Shown one piece after another: positions 9,201 to 19,700 of a DNA stretch of 64,000 nucleotides. Position numbers and translations under genes: made by a program. Below the pieces are notes generated by a model, which was not told the DNA's origin, ran no database searches, and worked only from the letters and a program-made list of their open reading frames with translations. How positions within the stretch are numbered: the first letter of the stretch is position 1; the number at the start of each line of letters is the position of its first letter. Source of the stretch: Pseudomonas putida S13.1.2 (GTDB lineage Bacteria; Pseudomonadota; Gammaproteobacteria; Pseudomonadales; Pseudomonadaceae); contig NZ_CP010979.1 of the NCBI RefSeq assembly GCF_000498395.2, positions 496,001-560,000 of the forward strand, given 5' to 3'.

Positions 9201-10859
9201 GTTCATGCCCCGACCGGTCCGGTCTGTGTAACGGGTCACCAGGTGGTGCTGGTACTGGTACGTCCATTCGGCCCCATGTTCGTCCTTTGCGCTGCACAGG
9301 TCGCCTTGTGCGTCGTAGATGTATGACGCCAATTGGCGCTGTGGCTGCCCTTCATACATCAACCAAAGCGCGACGACGCGCCCCTGATCGTTGATATCCG
9401 TATGGATGTGCTGATGCGGGGTGTCGTGCTGGTAAGTCACCAGGTCCGAAAGGACAGTGGCATTTTCGACACGATGCTCATAGTGCAGAGCAATGCTTGC
9501 GCCACCTTTTTTCTTGATGGAGGTCAGTCGGAACTGATTACCGTCTCGTTGATAGATTTCCTGGCTTTCGTGCCCGCGAAGGATGGCGAGCGTATCGTTG
9601 GAAATCCGAGCGATGACTACGTTCTCGATGGGGTCGTAGTGGCTGCCCTCGAGCTTTGGTAGGGCGTACTTTTGACTTCGGCCATCTGTACCATGGTAGA
9701 TGAGCTGGTCTTCATTCAGATCAAAACGGGCGGCGAACGGTGTAATCCAGCGTGCGCCATAGGGGCTGTCGTCAAAAGCAAACAATGTAGAGCGGTAGGT
9801 GCGGTACCATTCGATGGGAAACACCCCTGGCAACTGGAAGTCAGTGTGGACAATCGTCTCGCTGCCAGTGGCGAAGCTGATGCTGCAGTTGGTTCCCGCT
9901 TTTACTCCGCGCTTTTTGCAGTTGGGATCCGCTCTCGTGGGGCGTTGACCGGGAGCGGCTTCGGTGGAGTTGCGCCCTTGTACTTGGCGGCTTTGGGCAG
10001 TGGAGCCGGGAGCAATATTGGCTCGCCGTGTTGGCCGTTTGCCTTTGCTTAGTGCCGTGCGTAGCACTTCAAGAATGGCGGCGATGCTACCTGGGTTCGT
10101 CTTCTCGCCAATCTCGACGATCTTCCCGCCAGCCATTTCGCCAATGCTTTCGAGGCTTTGAGCGACAGGCTCAAGTAGCTGTTTCAGCTTCGTGCTCTCA
10201 CCGAGGCCGAGTTCATTTCTACTGAAGCCGTAGCCTGTCTTTCGTTTGAGGAAATCAGAGGCTTCTGCTACTAGGCGTATTCCGGGGAACAGAACCGTTA
10301 GGGCTACATCCTTGATTGTTCCGTCAGCCACCGACCTAATCAAGTCGGCGAGGAACTTGCAAACTTCGACAATTTTTGCGGCGAAGCTGGCAAGAATACT
10401 CTGCAGCTTAATCTCGACCTCGGCGACGAACGCTTCTAGGTCACCGGGGCAGACGTAGGCGAGAGCGCCTTCAATGGCGCTGAGCAGTGCTTGAACTATG
10501 CCGTCCTTGCTAGCAGTCCTTATCGACTTCAATGTCGGGCGCATCACCATTCGGGCAGGGCCAATACCCGGCAGTGGCGCGATAGCAAATAAATTGATGC
10601 CTAGGCCCACCCAGTTGAACACATCAGCACGGTAGGTATTGTCGCCCTTGGCGAGCTCTATGATGTCGCCCACTGCATCGGTTGCGGCAAAGATGGATCC
10701 GGCTACTGGCAGCATCTCGCCGACGGTTATTACGGTTCTCCAGTTGACGATGTCGCCGGTGAGATCGGTCAGCCACTGGGCCAGCATCTCTGTGCCGACC
10801 TTCACATCTTCTTCGTCAAACGTTTCTTTAGGGGCTACCACCCCGCTGCACCTATCCAT
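6258..10859 (-). CDS. Rhs-repeat polymorphic toxin with variable C-terminal domain
   Basis: A 1533-residue Rhs protein. The N-terminal ~300 residues hold hydrophobic helices and act as the T6SS docking part. A DUF6531-like segment begins near KKRGVKAGTNC. Tens of YD repeats (YDERGNLL, YDPVGRLL types) form the cage. The conserved core near the end includes RYRHYDPRLGRFIGKDPIGF and the DPRGL cleavage motif at about residue 1400. The 129-residue tail after DPRGLS is the toxin; it contains conserved-looking YHMDFKINPVTG and PHINI segments with several histidines, suggesting an enzyme, possibly a nuclease, but I cannot name its family. The start overlaps the vgrG end by 8 bases. Confidence 0.92.
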   Translation of the reverse strand: MDRCSGVVAPKETFDEEDVKVGTEMLAQWLTDLTGDIVNWRTVITVGEMLPVAGSIFAATDAVGDIIELAKGDNTYRADVFNWVGLGINLFAIAPLPGIGPARMVMRPTLKSIRTASKDGIVQALLSAIEGALAYVCPGDLEAFVAEVEIKLQSILASFAAKIVEVCKFLADLIRSVADGTIKDVALTVLFPGIRLVAEASDFLKRKTGYGFSRNELGLGESTKLKQLLEPVAQSLESIGEMAGGKIVEIGEKTNPGSIAAILEVLRTALSKGKRPTRRANIAPGSTAQSRQVQGRNSTEAAPGQRPTRADPNCKKRGVKAGTNCSISFATGSETIVHTDFQLPGVFPIEWYRTYRSTLFAFDDSPYGARWITPFAARFDLNEDQLIYHGTDGRSQKYALPKLEGSHYDPIENVVIARISNDTLAILRGHESQEIYQRDGNQFRLTSIKKKGGASIALHYEHRVENATVLSDLVTYQHDTPHQHIHTDINDQGRVVALWLMYEGQPQRQLASYIYDAQGDLCSAKDEHGAEWTYQYQHHLVTRYTDRTGRGMNLEWLGEGADAKAVREWGDDGSLDTRLSWDPNIRLTRIVDANGNETQHFCDILGYPYRIIHPDKNEEWLYRDAAKNVTQHIHTDGSSDVYAYDERGNLLQHTRPDGSSIHHAYDDLDQRFKSRDAEGGLWKYDYDQRGNIIETQDPLENKTLYTYNSDNLPVAITDANGGEKKLAYNRDGQLTSYTDCSGKTTQWKYDALGQLAKLINAAGEVTEYHYEAGQLTLLVHPDKTKEKFERDAEGRLLKHTDALHRSTSWIYNEAGLIHQRLNANDTTLTYHWDKLGQLVRLRNENNSEASFKYDPVGRLLKETGFDKETTHYLYDNGSNLPTRRVDGDRTTHFEYDPMGRLIQRKAGRRGGEKWEVETFAYNGNGNLLSANNETCRLQWFYDAAGNNTREHQWLDYLTKPQVAVFTHEYDALNQRIATTRPDGHRVSWLTYGSGHLLALKLDDKELISYERDDLHREIGRVQGNGLVQRQTWSPNGQLLEQTLARQGESKRIAARTYRYDEAGQLHHINDLNRGDLRYRYDPVGRLLEASHNYEKETFAFDPASNLLDPEAPPGANPHSPRKLMDNVLRSYCGTQYRYDERGNLLERIENGKTGKFTWDLFDRLRRYEDERLVVEFGYDALGRRVYKDSRSKYRNRVQAGPVWNENARRALDEKLGCDLTLFIWDGDTLAFEQRGRDGKGQTTHYVFEPGTFIPVAQGVINHIDEMMHQPSYDFPYDIDRDPVWQHKPVMRRFDKIGWWHCNCLGTPHEFTDESGKIAWSGIFQAWGGTCETNGKAKRADICNPVRLPGQYLDTEIGLHYNRYRHYDPRLGRFIGKDPIGFSGGLNVYQYAPNPLQWDDPRGLSPLSIIKAVAELRSGKSVTVCSYKEASAVLFGAFPDAQKSAGAGDKTPDKIARDKAAFKSLRQNGTGRASYHMDFKINPVTGVLYGHESLPDGHAHKTLPHINIVTPEGSRADIFIERNPNCPGTRPKRR

Positions 10860-13611
10860 GCTGAATGTTCCTTGCGTTGGCGGCGGTCATTGGAATGGAA
10901 AGGGCTTTCAGCTTGGCTTCACTGACACCCGACGGCCTGAGGGCAGTCTCCAAGAGGGTGTTGGCGTCTGGGGCTTGCATCTCGCCAGCTTTGATAAGTT
11001 GGCTCACAGCCTCCTGCATTGCTGCAGCCGGGCTGAGTTGCGAGCTTTCATCGGCAGCCGGGGAGGGGGGCTGCTCCTCGAATGGGGCTGCAGACGCAGC
11101 TCTGGTTTGGTCTCGACCGAAATGCACTTTCACGGGGCCAGATGCCAGACCTGATACGACAGCGAAGCCATTCTCATCCAGCGCACCTTTAACCACTTGG
11201 CCAAGTGCATCCTCGACCTCGTACTTGGCACCTTTGAATGCATGGTTGTTGGCGTAGTGCTGGAACAGCTCCAGATTGCCTTTGCCCGATTTGATGTCTT
11301 CGGGAAACGCCGCCGCCTGGCTTTTCGAGCCCTTGTAGATGAAGTCAGTGGCGTGCGCGGTGTACTGGCCGGCCGTTGCATGCACGATGCCGCCAGCGTT
11401 ATAGGTGGTACTGCTGCCACCGGCCTGGATGACTAATTCCTCCTTGGCACTGAGGGTGATCCGCTCGGCAGTGACGGTGACCTTGAGCTTGGCCAGCAGG
11501 TTGATGTTGTCCTTGAGCGCTTTGATATCGATGTCGCCGGAGGCCGCTACCAGTCGCCACCCCATGCTTTGCACGAACTGCCGCACCCCACGACTGGCAC
11601 TGATCAGCAGGCGTTTGCCGATCGCCATGCTGGTGTGACCACCCGTGCTCAGGCCCAGGTGTTCACCGCTGGCGATGTGGGTCGATTGTGGGGTGCTGGT
11701 GGCGATGCCGGTTGGGCTGGCGAGTACCAGTTGCGGATCGGCCAGTTCGGGGAAGCGGTTGGCCTCGGGGTTGCCGCCGCTGCCACGGATGGCGTCGTGC
11801 TGTGCCTTGAGTGCATTTCCCACTTCATCCTGATCACCGCCGTCCTGCGCCAAGTGATCGCGGGCTTCACTGGCAAAGGTGGAGTGGTATTCCTGTGCGG
11901 TCTTCAGGCGCTCGACGGTTTCTGCGAGGTCCGTATGGTGTTCGCTTGCGCGGGCTCGCAGTTCGGTGGTCAGCAGCAAGCCGCCGCCGGCACGCACGAC
12001 ACCGTGGCTATCTGTGCGCAACTCGAAACCTTGCCCCCGGGGCTTTCCGCCGAAGTGGCGCGGATGGGTGAGGTACCCCAGGTGCAACGCCGAGTGATCG
12101 TGGTCACTCATCAGCGCCGCGCTGATCTGCCCGGTGGTGTCGTCCAGGCGCAGTTCGTTGTGTCGCTTGCCGTGGTGCTCCTTGCTGCGGATCGGGCTCA
12201 CGGCCTTGAAGTCGGGCAGGCGGTAGGGCGGGCGGTTGACCACGTGGTAGCTGCGCCCGGTGATCATTGGCTGGTCGGGGTCGCCGTTGAGAAAACTGAC
12301 CACCACTTCCTGGCCAATGCGGGGAATAGCCATATGGCCCCAGGTCGCGCCGGCCCAGGCTTGGGTGACTCGCACCCAGCACGAGCTTTTGTCATCGTCC
12401 TGGCCCTGGCGATCCCAGGGGAACTGCACGCGTACGCGGCCGTGCTCGTCGCAGTAGATTTCTTCACCGGGCGGGCCGACCACCTTGGCCATCTGCGGGC
12501 CTTCGATCACCGGTTTGGGGCGGGCAGGGGCGTGCCATTCGACCTGCGCCGGGATCAGGGTAGCGGTGAACGCGTAGGAGGTGCTGACCTTGGCGTCAGC
12601 CGCTTCCTCTTCCAGTGCCGTGAACTGGCGACCTTTGTGCTTGATGTGCAGCGGGCGCCAGAGGATGTTCATGTCGTCGCGGGCATGGCCGGTCAGCTGA
12701 AAGGCAATCCCAGGCTGCAGGCGCGCATCGTCCCCTTCGACCTCGGCCACGCGGGCATCACCAAACAGGGCATTAACCTTGGTCTGGGTAAACGGTTTGC
12801 CGGCGTTGTCGTGCTTGTAGCGGCCGGGGTAGTCGTAACGCTCGTAGTCGTGGCGTTGACTGCCCATGTCCTGAGGGAACATGGCGTGCTCATGGTTGTA
12901 GCGCGGGTGGGCAAAGCTGTAGTCGCGCTGGACCTGGGTGCTGGTGCGCACCTGCTCGCGGTAGGCGAAGCGACGCAAGCAGGGCTGCTGCTGCGCGCCG
13001 CCGGGGTTGGCGACGTACAGCACCGGGTCGCCTTGCAGGCTACCGAACTGGCTGATCTGGTCGACCTGGACCACGCCATGGCTGCCTTCGCTGTGCTCGA
13101 AGATCGAAATCAAACCCTCTTCAGCCGAGAGGCGCCAGAAGAAGTCCAGGTCCAGGTCACCGGGCTGGACGCAGAACTCTCGGTTCTGGTGTGGGTTGGC
13201 CACGTGCTGGGTCAGCGTGCCCCACTGGCGCTCCTTGAACAGTTCCTCCAGTAGCTGCGGGACGGGACGGTGCTGGAAGATTCGCCAGTCCGATTGCAGG
13301 CCGGCGCGGGCCAGCTGTGGCTCGACGACGGCGCGGTAGCGGGTGCGGCGGTGGCCCGTTGTGCCCTGTTCAAAACTGCTGATCAGGCCATTCACATGGC
13401 GCACCGCCTCACCCTGCTGCCAGATGGTCAGCACGGCGGGTTGGTCGAGCAAGGTGGCAAAGTCGGCGTTGTCGGCGAAGCTGACCAGCTCGACTTCCAA
13501 TCGGTAGAGTTCACTGACCCCTTCGGTCAGTTCGAAGGACACGACATCAAACGCAATTGCTTCATCGGCGGGTGTGCTGAAGGTAAAACGCACATCGTTC
13601 AAGTTGCTCAT
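10852..13611 (-). CDS. vgrG: T6SS spike protein VgrG (TssI)
   Basis: A 919-residue VgrG. The N-terminal phage gp27-like region (about 1-380) is followed by the gp5-like OB domain with the EIYCDEHGRVRVQFPWDR signature. Next come the VTQAWAG and PRIGQEVVVSFLNGDPDQP motifs, a DUF2345 beta-helix region (about 620-790), and a C-terminal extension with a transthyretin-like 'YEVEDALGQVVKGALDENG' segment and a Pro/Ala-rich tail. An AGGAGTCTGC ribosome site precedes the ATG. The extension next to an Rhs gene probably recruits that toxin. VgrG trimers form the puncturing tip of the T6SS. Confidence 0.95.
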   Translation of the reverse strand: MSNLNDVRFTFSTPADEAIAFDVVSFELTEGVSELYRLEVELVSFADNADFATLLDQPAVLTIWQQGEAVRHVNGLISSFEQGTTGHRRTRYRAVVEPQLARAGLQSDWRIFQHRPVPQLLEELFKERQWGTLTQHVANPHQNREFCVQPGDLDLDFFWRLSAEEGLISIFEHSEGSHGVVQVDQISQFGSLQGDPVLYVANPGGAQQQPCLRRFAYREQVRTSTQVQRDYSFAHPRYNHEHAMFPQDMGSQRHDYERYDYPGRYKHDNAGKPFTQTKVNALFGDARVAEVEGDDARLQPGIAFQLTGHARDDMNILWRPLHIKHKGRQFTALEEEAADAKVSTSYAFTATLIPAQVEWHAPARPKPVIEGPQMAKVVGPPGEEIYCDEHGRVRVQFPWDRQGQDDDKSSCWVRVTQAWAGATWGHMAIPRIGQEVVVSFLNGDPDQPMITGRSYHVVNRPPYRLPDFKAVSPIRSKEHHGKRHNELRLDDTTGQISAALMSDHDHSALHLGYLTHPRHFGGKPRGQGFELRTDSHGVVRAGGGLLLTTELRARASEHHTDLAETVERLKTAQEYHSTFASEARDHLAQDGGDQDEVGNALKAQHDAIRGSGGNPEANRFPELADPQLVLASPTGIATSTPQSTHIASGEHLGLSTGGHTSMAIGKRLLISASRGVRQFVQSMGWRLVAASGDIDIKALKDNINLLAKLKVTVTAERITLSAKEELVIQAGGSSTTYNAGGIVHATAGQYTAHATDFIYKGSKSQAAAFPEDIKSGKGNLELFQHYANNHAFKGAKYEVEDALGQVVKGALDENGFAVVSGLASGPVKVHFGRDQTRAASAAPFEEQPPSPAADESSQLSPAAAMQEAVSQLIKAGEMQAPDANTLLETALRPSGVSEAKLKALSIPMTAANARNIQHG

Positions 13612-13852
13612 GCAGACTCCTGCTGTTCATCCTTTCGGGCAGGTTCATGGAGCCGGACGCGTTATGGAACGCGCGGCGTAAGTGCACTCAAGACCGTAGC
13701 GAGGAATCCGTTCCAAGTCGCCGCAGAGGCTTCCTAAATAGCTGTAGGAAGTTTCTTTAAATACGTTGCTTATCGTTTTATGGGCAAAGCCGTACTTGCT
13801 GCGCTAGTGGGCGCAGTGACTATTGAGTCAAGTCAGTTCGGTGCGATCGAAC
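13612..13852. promoter_or_regulatory. vgrG upstream region with TAGGAAG inverted repeat
   Basis: This is the gap between tssL and vgrG, both on the minus strand. An inverted repeat CTTCCTA...TAGGAAG lies at 13730-13751 with an 8-base spacer. A related perfect palindrome lies between tssF and tssM (16504-16519). It may be an operator or transcript hairpin; the function is inferred. Confidence 0.35.
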
Positions 13853-14656
13853 TTAGGGCTGCAGCATGGTTTGCAGCGAATCCAGAACTTGCTGAGTGAT
13901 GCTGTTGAGCCGGGCGGTGAGGTACACATATACACCCGTACAAACCACGCCCATGATCACCCACGGTGTCCACCAGGGCCATTGGCGATGCATGCGGTAG
14001 TGGCGGGGCGCGACATTGTTCAATGGGTCGGTCAGGCGATGTGACCCTGGCTCAGGTCCGCGCAGCTCGACGATCCGGTCATGGACACGGTTGAGCCACA
14101 CTTCCAGTTCGTCGTCGCCATGGGTCTGGTTGGCGTACTTGCCTCGGTAACCGAGGGCCAGGCACCAGAACAGGAACACAAACAGGTCATAGCGTCCTTC
14201 GGGGGCCTCAAGCAGGCGTTCGAGCACACTGAAGAATTTCTCGCCGCCCCGAGTCTCATCATGGATAACACTGAGCAACGACTGGGCTTTCCACGGGGAG
14301 TCGCGTCCCCAGGGGGTAGCCATGACGGCCTCGTCGACCACGCAGCACAGGCAGTAGGAGAACACCACGCGGTCGCCCTCATCGCAGTGCTCGAGCTGTC
14401 GCACCTCTTCGACCATGACGTGGATTTGGTTTTTCACGTAGGCGAACAGCTGTTCGACGTGCTCATAGCGTTCGGTGCCCTCCAGGCGAACGACGAGGCC
14501 AAGCAGGGGGGAGGCGATGTCGAGGATTGGGTTGTTGGTGTTGGAGCGGGTTTCGAAGCCCAGCCTGTCGACCTGAGGGAAAAGCTCGCTGATCGGCGGT
14601 GACTCCCGCGTATCTTGCTGATCTTTGTCATACGTTTTGTTGGATGCAATGCTCAT
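13853..14656 (-). CDS. tssL: T6SS membrane-complex protein TssL (IcmH/DotU family)
   Basis: A 267-residue inner-membrane protein of the DotU/IcmH family. The cytoplasmic hook domain (about 35-215) contains the ASPLLGLVVRL, YCLCCVVDEAVMATPWG and CLALGYRGKY segments typical of TssL. A single C-terminal membrane anchor (about 230-252, WWTPWVIMGVVCTGVYVYL) is followed by a short tail. There is no peptidoglycan-binding OmpA domain, so it is the short form. TssL joins TssM and TssJ in the trans-envelope complex. It follows tssF by 16 bases and a degenerate partial copy lies at about 5 kb. Confidence 0.94.
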   Translation of the reverse strand: MSIASNKTYDKDQQDTRESPPISELFPQVDRLGFETRSNTNNPILDIASPLLGLVVRLEGTERYEHVEQLFAYVKNQIHVMVEEVRQLEHCDEGDRVVFSYCLCCVVDEAVMATPWGRDSPWKAQSLLSVIHDETRGGEKFFSVLERLLEAPEGRYDLFVFLFWCLALGYRGKYANQTHGDDELEVWLNRVHDRIVELRGPEPGSHRLTDPLNNVAPRHYRMHRQWPWWTPWVIMGVVCTGVYVYLTARLNSITQQVLDSLQTMLQP

Positions 14657-14672
14657 AAGGGGGACCTCCTGG

Positions 14673-16436
14673 TCACATCACTGGCTGCCGCCCCGTCCGG
14701 GCGGGCCATAGCTGGCGGTTTGCGTTGGCGGTATTGATGATCTGCAGTTGATGAAACGAACAGGTGCTGGCGTACAGCGCCATGAAGTGGGACAGCACGT
14801 TACCGAACAGCTGCATCTCGCCCTCGCACTCGAAGCCGGCAGGGTCGATGTGCAGGGTGGTGCGCATGCCGCGCACGGGCACGCCTTTGATCAGCCAGTC
14901 ATAGGGCTCGCTGTTCACCTGTTTGATGGCGTTCAGCCGCTGTGTGGTCCTGCGCGCTTGTTGCAAGTCGTGTGCCCCGACAAAGTCGTAAACGCGCAGC
15001 ACCGAGGCCAGGGCGGCAGGGGAAGACAATGAAAGGTTGTTCAGAGCCAGGTTGGAGATCAGCGCCCAATGGCGATCACCGTGGCCACCGCTCTGTAGCA
15101 TGGGGGGATAGCTGCGGGTGGGACGGGTCAGGTTTCGATAGGTAACGAACGAGGGCGTGTTTTGTGACGTCACATCGACATCACCCATGTTCAACTGCTG
15201 CGCCAAGGCGCCGTTACTGCAGGTCAGGGCGATGTTCAGGACCTCTTGCTGCCCGTGATAGGGCGCAAGGTTGTGCTGCACCAGGCTCAGCCGGTGCTGC
15301 ACCTTGTCGTTGATCGGTTCGTGCTCGATATCCAGTTTGTAAAAGCGCGATGGCGGCTGTTCGGCCAGCGGGAAGCCGCGGTCCAGTGTTTCGAATGGCT
15401 TGAAATCCTGTACATGATCCTTTGATCTCTGGTGCTGGCTGCTGACGCGATCGATGCTGAAGATTTCATCCTCTAAGCGGTCCCGCCGACCTGCGCGCAC
15501 GGTTTCGGCGATTGTCTGCTCAGTCAAATGAATGGGGTCGGCCGAGCGGCTGAACAAATTGATGGCAGGTGCGCAGTTGAGCAGGATTGTCGACGAGTCG
15601 ATCTGAATATCCGGTGGTAGGGGGGCGTTGAAACGGAATTCCAGCTGGATGTGCTCAGCCGCCTCATCCGGCCAATAGCGCTCAAGCCCGTCGATGCGGA
15701 AGCCGTAAAACCGCTCGGGGAAGCAGAAGAACTCCTGCAGGATGCGGTAGCCATCCAGATGCTCTCCGGGGCTGGGTAGCAATGCTTCATCTACCCCGAA
15801 TCCGACGAACCGTACCGAGGCCGGCAGCGCGAAGCGGTGCTGGCCAACGTGAAGATAGAGCGTGGCCAAGTGCAGCGACAGCCATTGATAGAGGGTCAGT
15901 GCGTTGTGGCTGCCCCCCGCCAAATGAAAGCACAGGTGATCGCACTTCATGCGCCGCAGTGGCTGCTCGGACAATGCACCCAGGTCAATGCGAACCACGG
16001 GCGCTTCGGCGCTGGGTTGTGTGGTGATCTTGCGGATTTCCAGCGGCGCGATGGCGAGATCCGTGCAGGTGCGAAACTCGCAGCTCACGTCGTCAACGGG
16101 GCGCGAGAACACCGGGGTGCCTTTGGGCAGTAGCTGGGTTTCGCTGAGTGCGTGATCGACAGGCTGGAACTGCATCAGTGTTGCGCTTGGCAGGGGGCGC
16201 AGAAAGTTGGGATAGAGCAGCTGCAGGAGCGGGTGGGTAAGCTCGGGCAGGTGGTCTTCAATCTTCATGGACAGGCGAGCGGTGAGGAAGGCAAAGCTTT
16301 CCATCAGGCGTTCGGCGTCCGGGTCTGAGGCCGTTCGACCCAGGACGCCCGCCAGGCGCGGATCGTCCTCGACCACATCGTCGCCTAGCGTTTGGAGGTG
16401 TTGCTTTTCCTGTGCGAACCAGTCTTTGAACTTCAT
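14673..16436 (-). CDS. tssF: T6SS baseplate subunit TssF
   Basis: A 587-residue TssF (VasA/ImpG family), the normal length. The N terminus has the family-typical AERLMESFAFLTARLSMKIEDHLPEL, THPLLQLLYPNFLRPLPSATLMQF region, seen here in consecutive segments. Later regions include DGLERYWPDEAAEHIQLEF and LNLFSRSADPI-type text. TssF forms the baseplate wedge with TssG, TssE and TssK. tssG is usually directly next to tssF, but here it is about 7 kb away, beyond tssM and tssK, showing that the cluster is rearranged. The ATG at 16436 opens toward a 289-base divergent region shared with tssM. Confidence 0.94.
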   Translation of the reverse strand: MKFKDWFAQEKQHLQTLGDDVVEDDPRLAGVLGRTASDPDAERLMESFAFLTARLSMKIEDHLPELTHPLLQLLYPNFLRPLPSATLMQFQPVDHALSETQLLPKGTPVFSRPVDDVSCEFRTCTDLAIAPLEIRKITTQPSAEAPVVRIDLGALSEQPLRRMKCDHLCFHLAGGSHNALTLYQWLSLHLATLYLHVGQHRFALPASVRFVGFGVDEALLPSPGEHLDGYRILQEFFCFPERFYGFRIDGLERYWPDEAAEHIQLEFRFNAPLPPDIQIDSSTILLNCAPAINLFSRSADPIHLTEQTIAETVRAGRRDRLEDEIFSIDRVSSQHQRSKDHVQDFKPFETLDRGFPLAEQPPSRFYKLDIEHEPINDKVQHRLSLVQHNLAPYHGQQEVLNIALTCSNGALAQQLNMGDVDVTSQNTPSFVTYRNLTRPTRSYPPMLQSGGHGDRHWALISNLALNNLSLSSPAALASVLRVYDFVGAHDLQQARRTTQRLNAIKQVNSEPYDWLIKGVPVRGMRTTLHIDPAGFECEGEMQLFGNVLSHFMALYASTCSFHQLQIINTANANRQLWPARTGRQPVM

Positions 16437-16725
16437 GTTTATTGTTCGCCTGCTCTAGCTGGCGCAATACGCGCTAATAAATAAGTTGTTTAATGTCGTG
16501 GGTGTAGGAAAGTTCCTACGAGCCTGCGATTTGATGTGCTTCAGTTGGGGCTTCTATTATTTTTCTATGGTAGATGGGACGGCTCTGTCTGCAAAGAAAG
16601 TGTTAAATAGTATTTCTTGAATGTTGCCGTTGAATAGTGTTTTACAGTGCTGCTACTGTCTTTTGTGGCACGCACCGGGAGGGTGCATCACATCATCGGA
16701 TATGCAGTCGGTAAGGTTTGCCACT
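16437..16725. promoter_or_regulatory. Divergent tssF/tssM control region with GTAGGAA palindrome
   Basis: This 289-base region separates tssF (minus) from tssM (plus) and must contain promoters for both directions. A palindrome GTAGGAAAGTTCCTAC lies at 16504-16519, and AT-rich stretches flank it. Half-sites of the same motif occur upstream of tssG (24255-24262) and as an inverted repeat upstream of vgrG. An operator role is inferred. Confidence 0.4.
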
Positions 16726-19700
16726 ATGAAAGTGAAACAGGACAACCTGCTGCGGGCTTTATCGCTGTTGCAGCGCCAGGCAATGCCCGTAGTTGTCGTC
16801 GCCGTAGTACTCGGTATTGCCGCCGGAATAGTTTGGCTATGGGGATGGGGGCCTGAGTGGCGGTGGCGGTACCAGCAGCCTCTGGCTGATCTGCCCGTGC
16901 GCATCGCGGCCACGGTGCTGCTCGCGGTGGTGCCGCTGCTGGCCTGGAGTGTGCAGGTACACCGGCGCAACCGCTCAATCTTGCGTGAGCAGCAACGCCA
17001 ACAGCGCGAAGTGCAAGATCCCTGCCTGGTGTACGAGCAAGCCCAGCAGCGCTCGCTCGACAGCAGCCTGGCTCGCTTGCTAGATAACCAGGGCGGGAGT
17101 CGGCATCGTTACGAGGTGCCGTGGTACCTCATTCTTGGCGAGGAGAATGCAGGTAAGTCGAGCTTCGTCAGCCGTTCGGATCAGCGCTTTGCACTGACCC
17201 GCACCGAGCGCAGTGCAACCCAACGCGTCAGCATCGACCCTGACTTGGCGTTTGGCATCGACTGGTGGATTGGTGATGACGCGGTGCTGATCGACCCCCC
17301 GGGCGAGTTCATCAGCCAGCCGGAACGACCGGTGCCGGTTGCCGAGCCCGTAAGGCCGCCGTCAGCCAGTGATGCTGACAGTGAGGGGGAGACGACAGAG
17401 GGGGCTCAAGAACCAGCGGCGAGGGCCGAACCTGCCGAGTCTATTGGCTTGCCCCCTCGCATTGAACGGCGTCTGTGGCAGCACATGATTGGGTGGCTTG
17501 CGCAAAACCGCAGTCGGCGCCCCCTCAATGGCGTGGTCCTGCTGGTGGATATGGTCAAGCTGTTCGGGCAATCAGCCAAGCAGCGACGTGATCTGGCATT
17601 CGTATTGCGGGCTCGGCTGACGGAGCTGGGCGCTGAGTTGGGGACACGCTTGCCGCTGTACGTGGTGATGAGCAAGTTCGATTTGCTGGAGGGCTTCGAA
17701 GAACTGTTCGCCCAGCTTCCGGCTCGTGACCGGGAAGAAGTGCAAGGCTTCACCTTCACCCTGGAATCTGTGAAAGACTTCGACGCCTGGCTGGAAGAGC
17801 TGGCTGCAGCCTATCTGAGCTTTATCGAGCGGCTGGGCAACCAGCTGATGAGTGCCACGGCCAACGTGCCTCATATTTCACGCAAGAACACCTACTCGCT
17901 GCTCAAAGAGCTGAGCGGTGCGCAGAGCATGTTGCTGAGTTTTCTAGGCGATGTACTGGGCAGTGATCGCTACTCCACCCCAGCCTTGGTGCGTGGCCTG
18001 TATTTTTCTTCGGTCTACCAGCGCGGGGAGGTACGCAACCTGCTCGCAGATGCGTCTGCCCGCGCTTTTGCCTTTACCCCTCCCGCGCTGTCGACCAAAC
18101 CGCAGGGCACTTCGGTGGTGTACTTCGCGCAGCAGCTGTTGCAACGCGTGGTGTACCCCGAGGCCGGGTTGGCCGGTGATAACCAGAAAGTCGTCCAGCA
18201 CAAGGCGCGGCTGTTGAAAGGCGGGGCAGTGGCGGCTGGTGTGTGTGGGCTGGTCATGGTCAGTGGCTGGCTGTACTTCTACAGCGTCAATCGCGACAAG
18301 GCGCAGCACGTGCTGGAGAAAAGCCACGCATTCACCAACACCAGCACAGACGCCAAGGGCGATTCGACAGGCCGCAGCCTGTTGGTGCCGCTGAATGAAA
18401 TTCGCGATGCAGTCAGCCTCTATGGCGACTATCGCTCGGGCTGGACCGTGTTCACGGACATGGGGTTGTACCAGGGCAAAGCCATCGGCCCGCAGGTGGA
18501 TCAGGCTTACCTGAACGCCTTGGCCCGGCGCTTTCTGCCAGCGATTGCGAGTGGGCTGGCCGCGACCATCAAACAAGCCGTTCCTGGTAGCGACGCGCAG
18601 CTGTCGGCTTTGCGCATCTACCGCATGATCGAGGATCGTGGCAACCGACGACCCGAGCTGGTCGAGCAGTGGATGGCCCGTGAATGGCAGAAAGCGTATC
18701 CGGGTCAAGGCCAGCTGCAGGCCGCGTTGATGCGTCACCTGACGTACGCGCTGACCTACGCGGATGTCGAGCTGCCCGAGTATCGGCAGGTCGTCGCCGA
18801 GGCGCAGCAGCAGTTGCGCAAGTTGCCGCTGGCCCAGCGTGTCTACATCAGCCTGAGGCAGCAGGCTCAGGAGCAACTGCATGGCGAACTGGACTTACGT
18901 AACGAGATTGGCCCAGCCTTTGATATTGTCTATGTGCCGCTGGCCGAGCGCGATCACCAGGCGGCGGTCGATGCCAACCTGGCCTTGGCCCCGTTGCTAA
19001 CCGCGAGCGGATTCCGCGACTATTTTGACCAGCAAAGCCGGAACGTGGCCGACCTGGCGCTGATCGATCAATGGGTACTGGGGGAGCGTCGGACCCTCGA
19101 CTATTCCGACGTGGATCGTCAGGCCCTGACCGAGCGCCTGCGCGCCTTGTACAGTGCTGACTACATCGACAGCTGGCGGCGGGTACTGAACCAGTTCTCG
19201 GTCACCGAGTTCGCCGACCTTACCCATGCGTTGAGTGTGCTGGAGCAAGTAACGGGGCCGGCCGCTCCAATGCGCCGATTGCTGGAAACGGTGCGCAGCA
19301 ACACCCTGATCTATCCGCAGGTCGCGGACAGCGAGAAGCAGTCAGCGGCCGACCAGCAAGGTCGCGTCCAGGCCATGGGCATCTACCGGTCTTTCGCTGG
19401 CCTGTCCGGGATGCTCGATGTCCAGGGTGACAAGCCGTCGTTCTATGACGAGACGTTGCAAGCGATCAGTGCCGTCTATGACTACGCGAAGGCGGTGCAG
19501 GACAATCCAAATCGCGGCAAGGCGGCGTTGGCGGTGGCCTTGAGCCGCTTCTCAGAAAAAGAGCCTGACCCCATCCGCAACCTGCAGCGCATTTCCACCG
19601 GGTTGCCGGAGCCTTTAAACCGGCATGTTCGCCAATTGGCGGAGCAGACCTCTCAGGTGTTGATGGTCATGGCACTGCGGGAGCTGGAACAGCGCTGGGA

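Noticed and set aside
11569..13254. Long plus-strand reading frame opposite vgrG
   Set aside because: It lies entirely antisense to a clear vgrG gene with all its domains and has no family signature of its own; it is a high-GC shadow frame.
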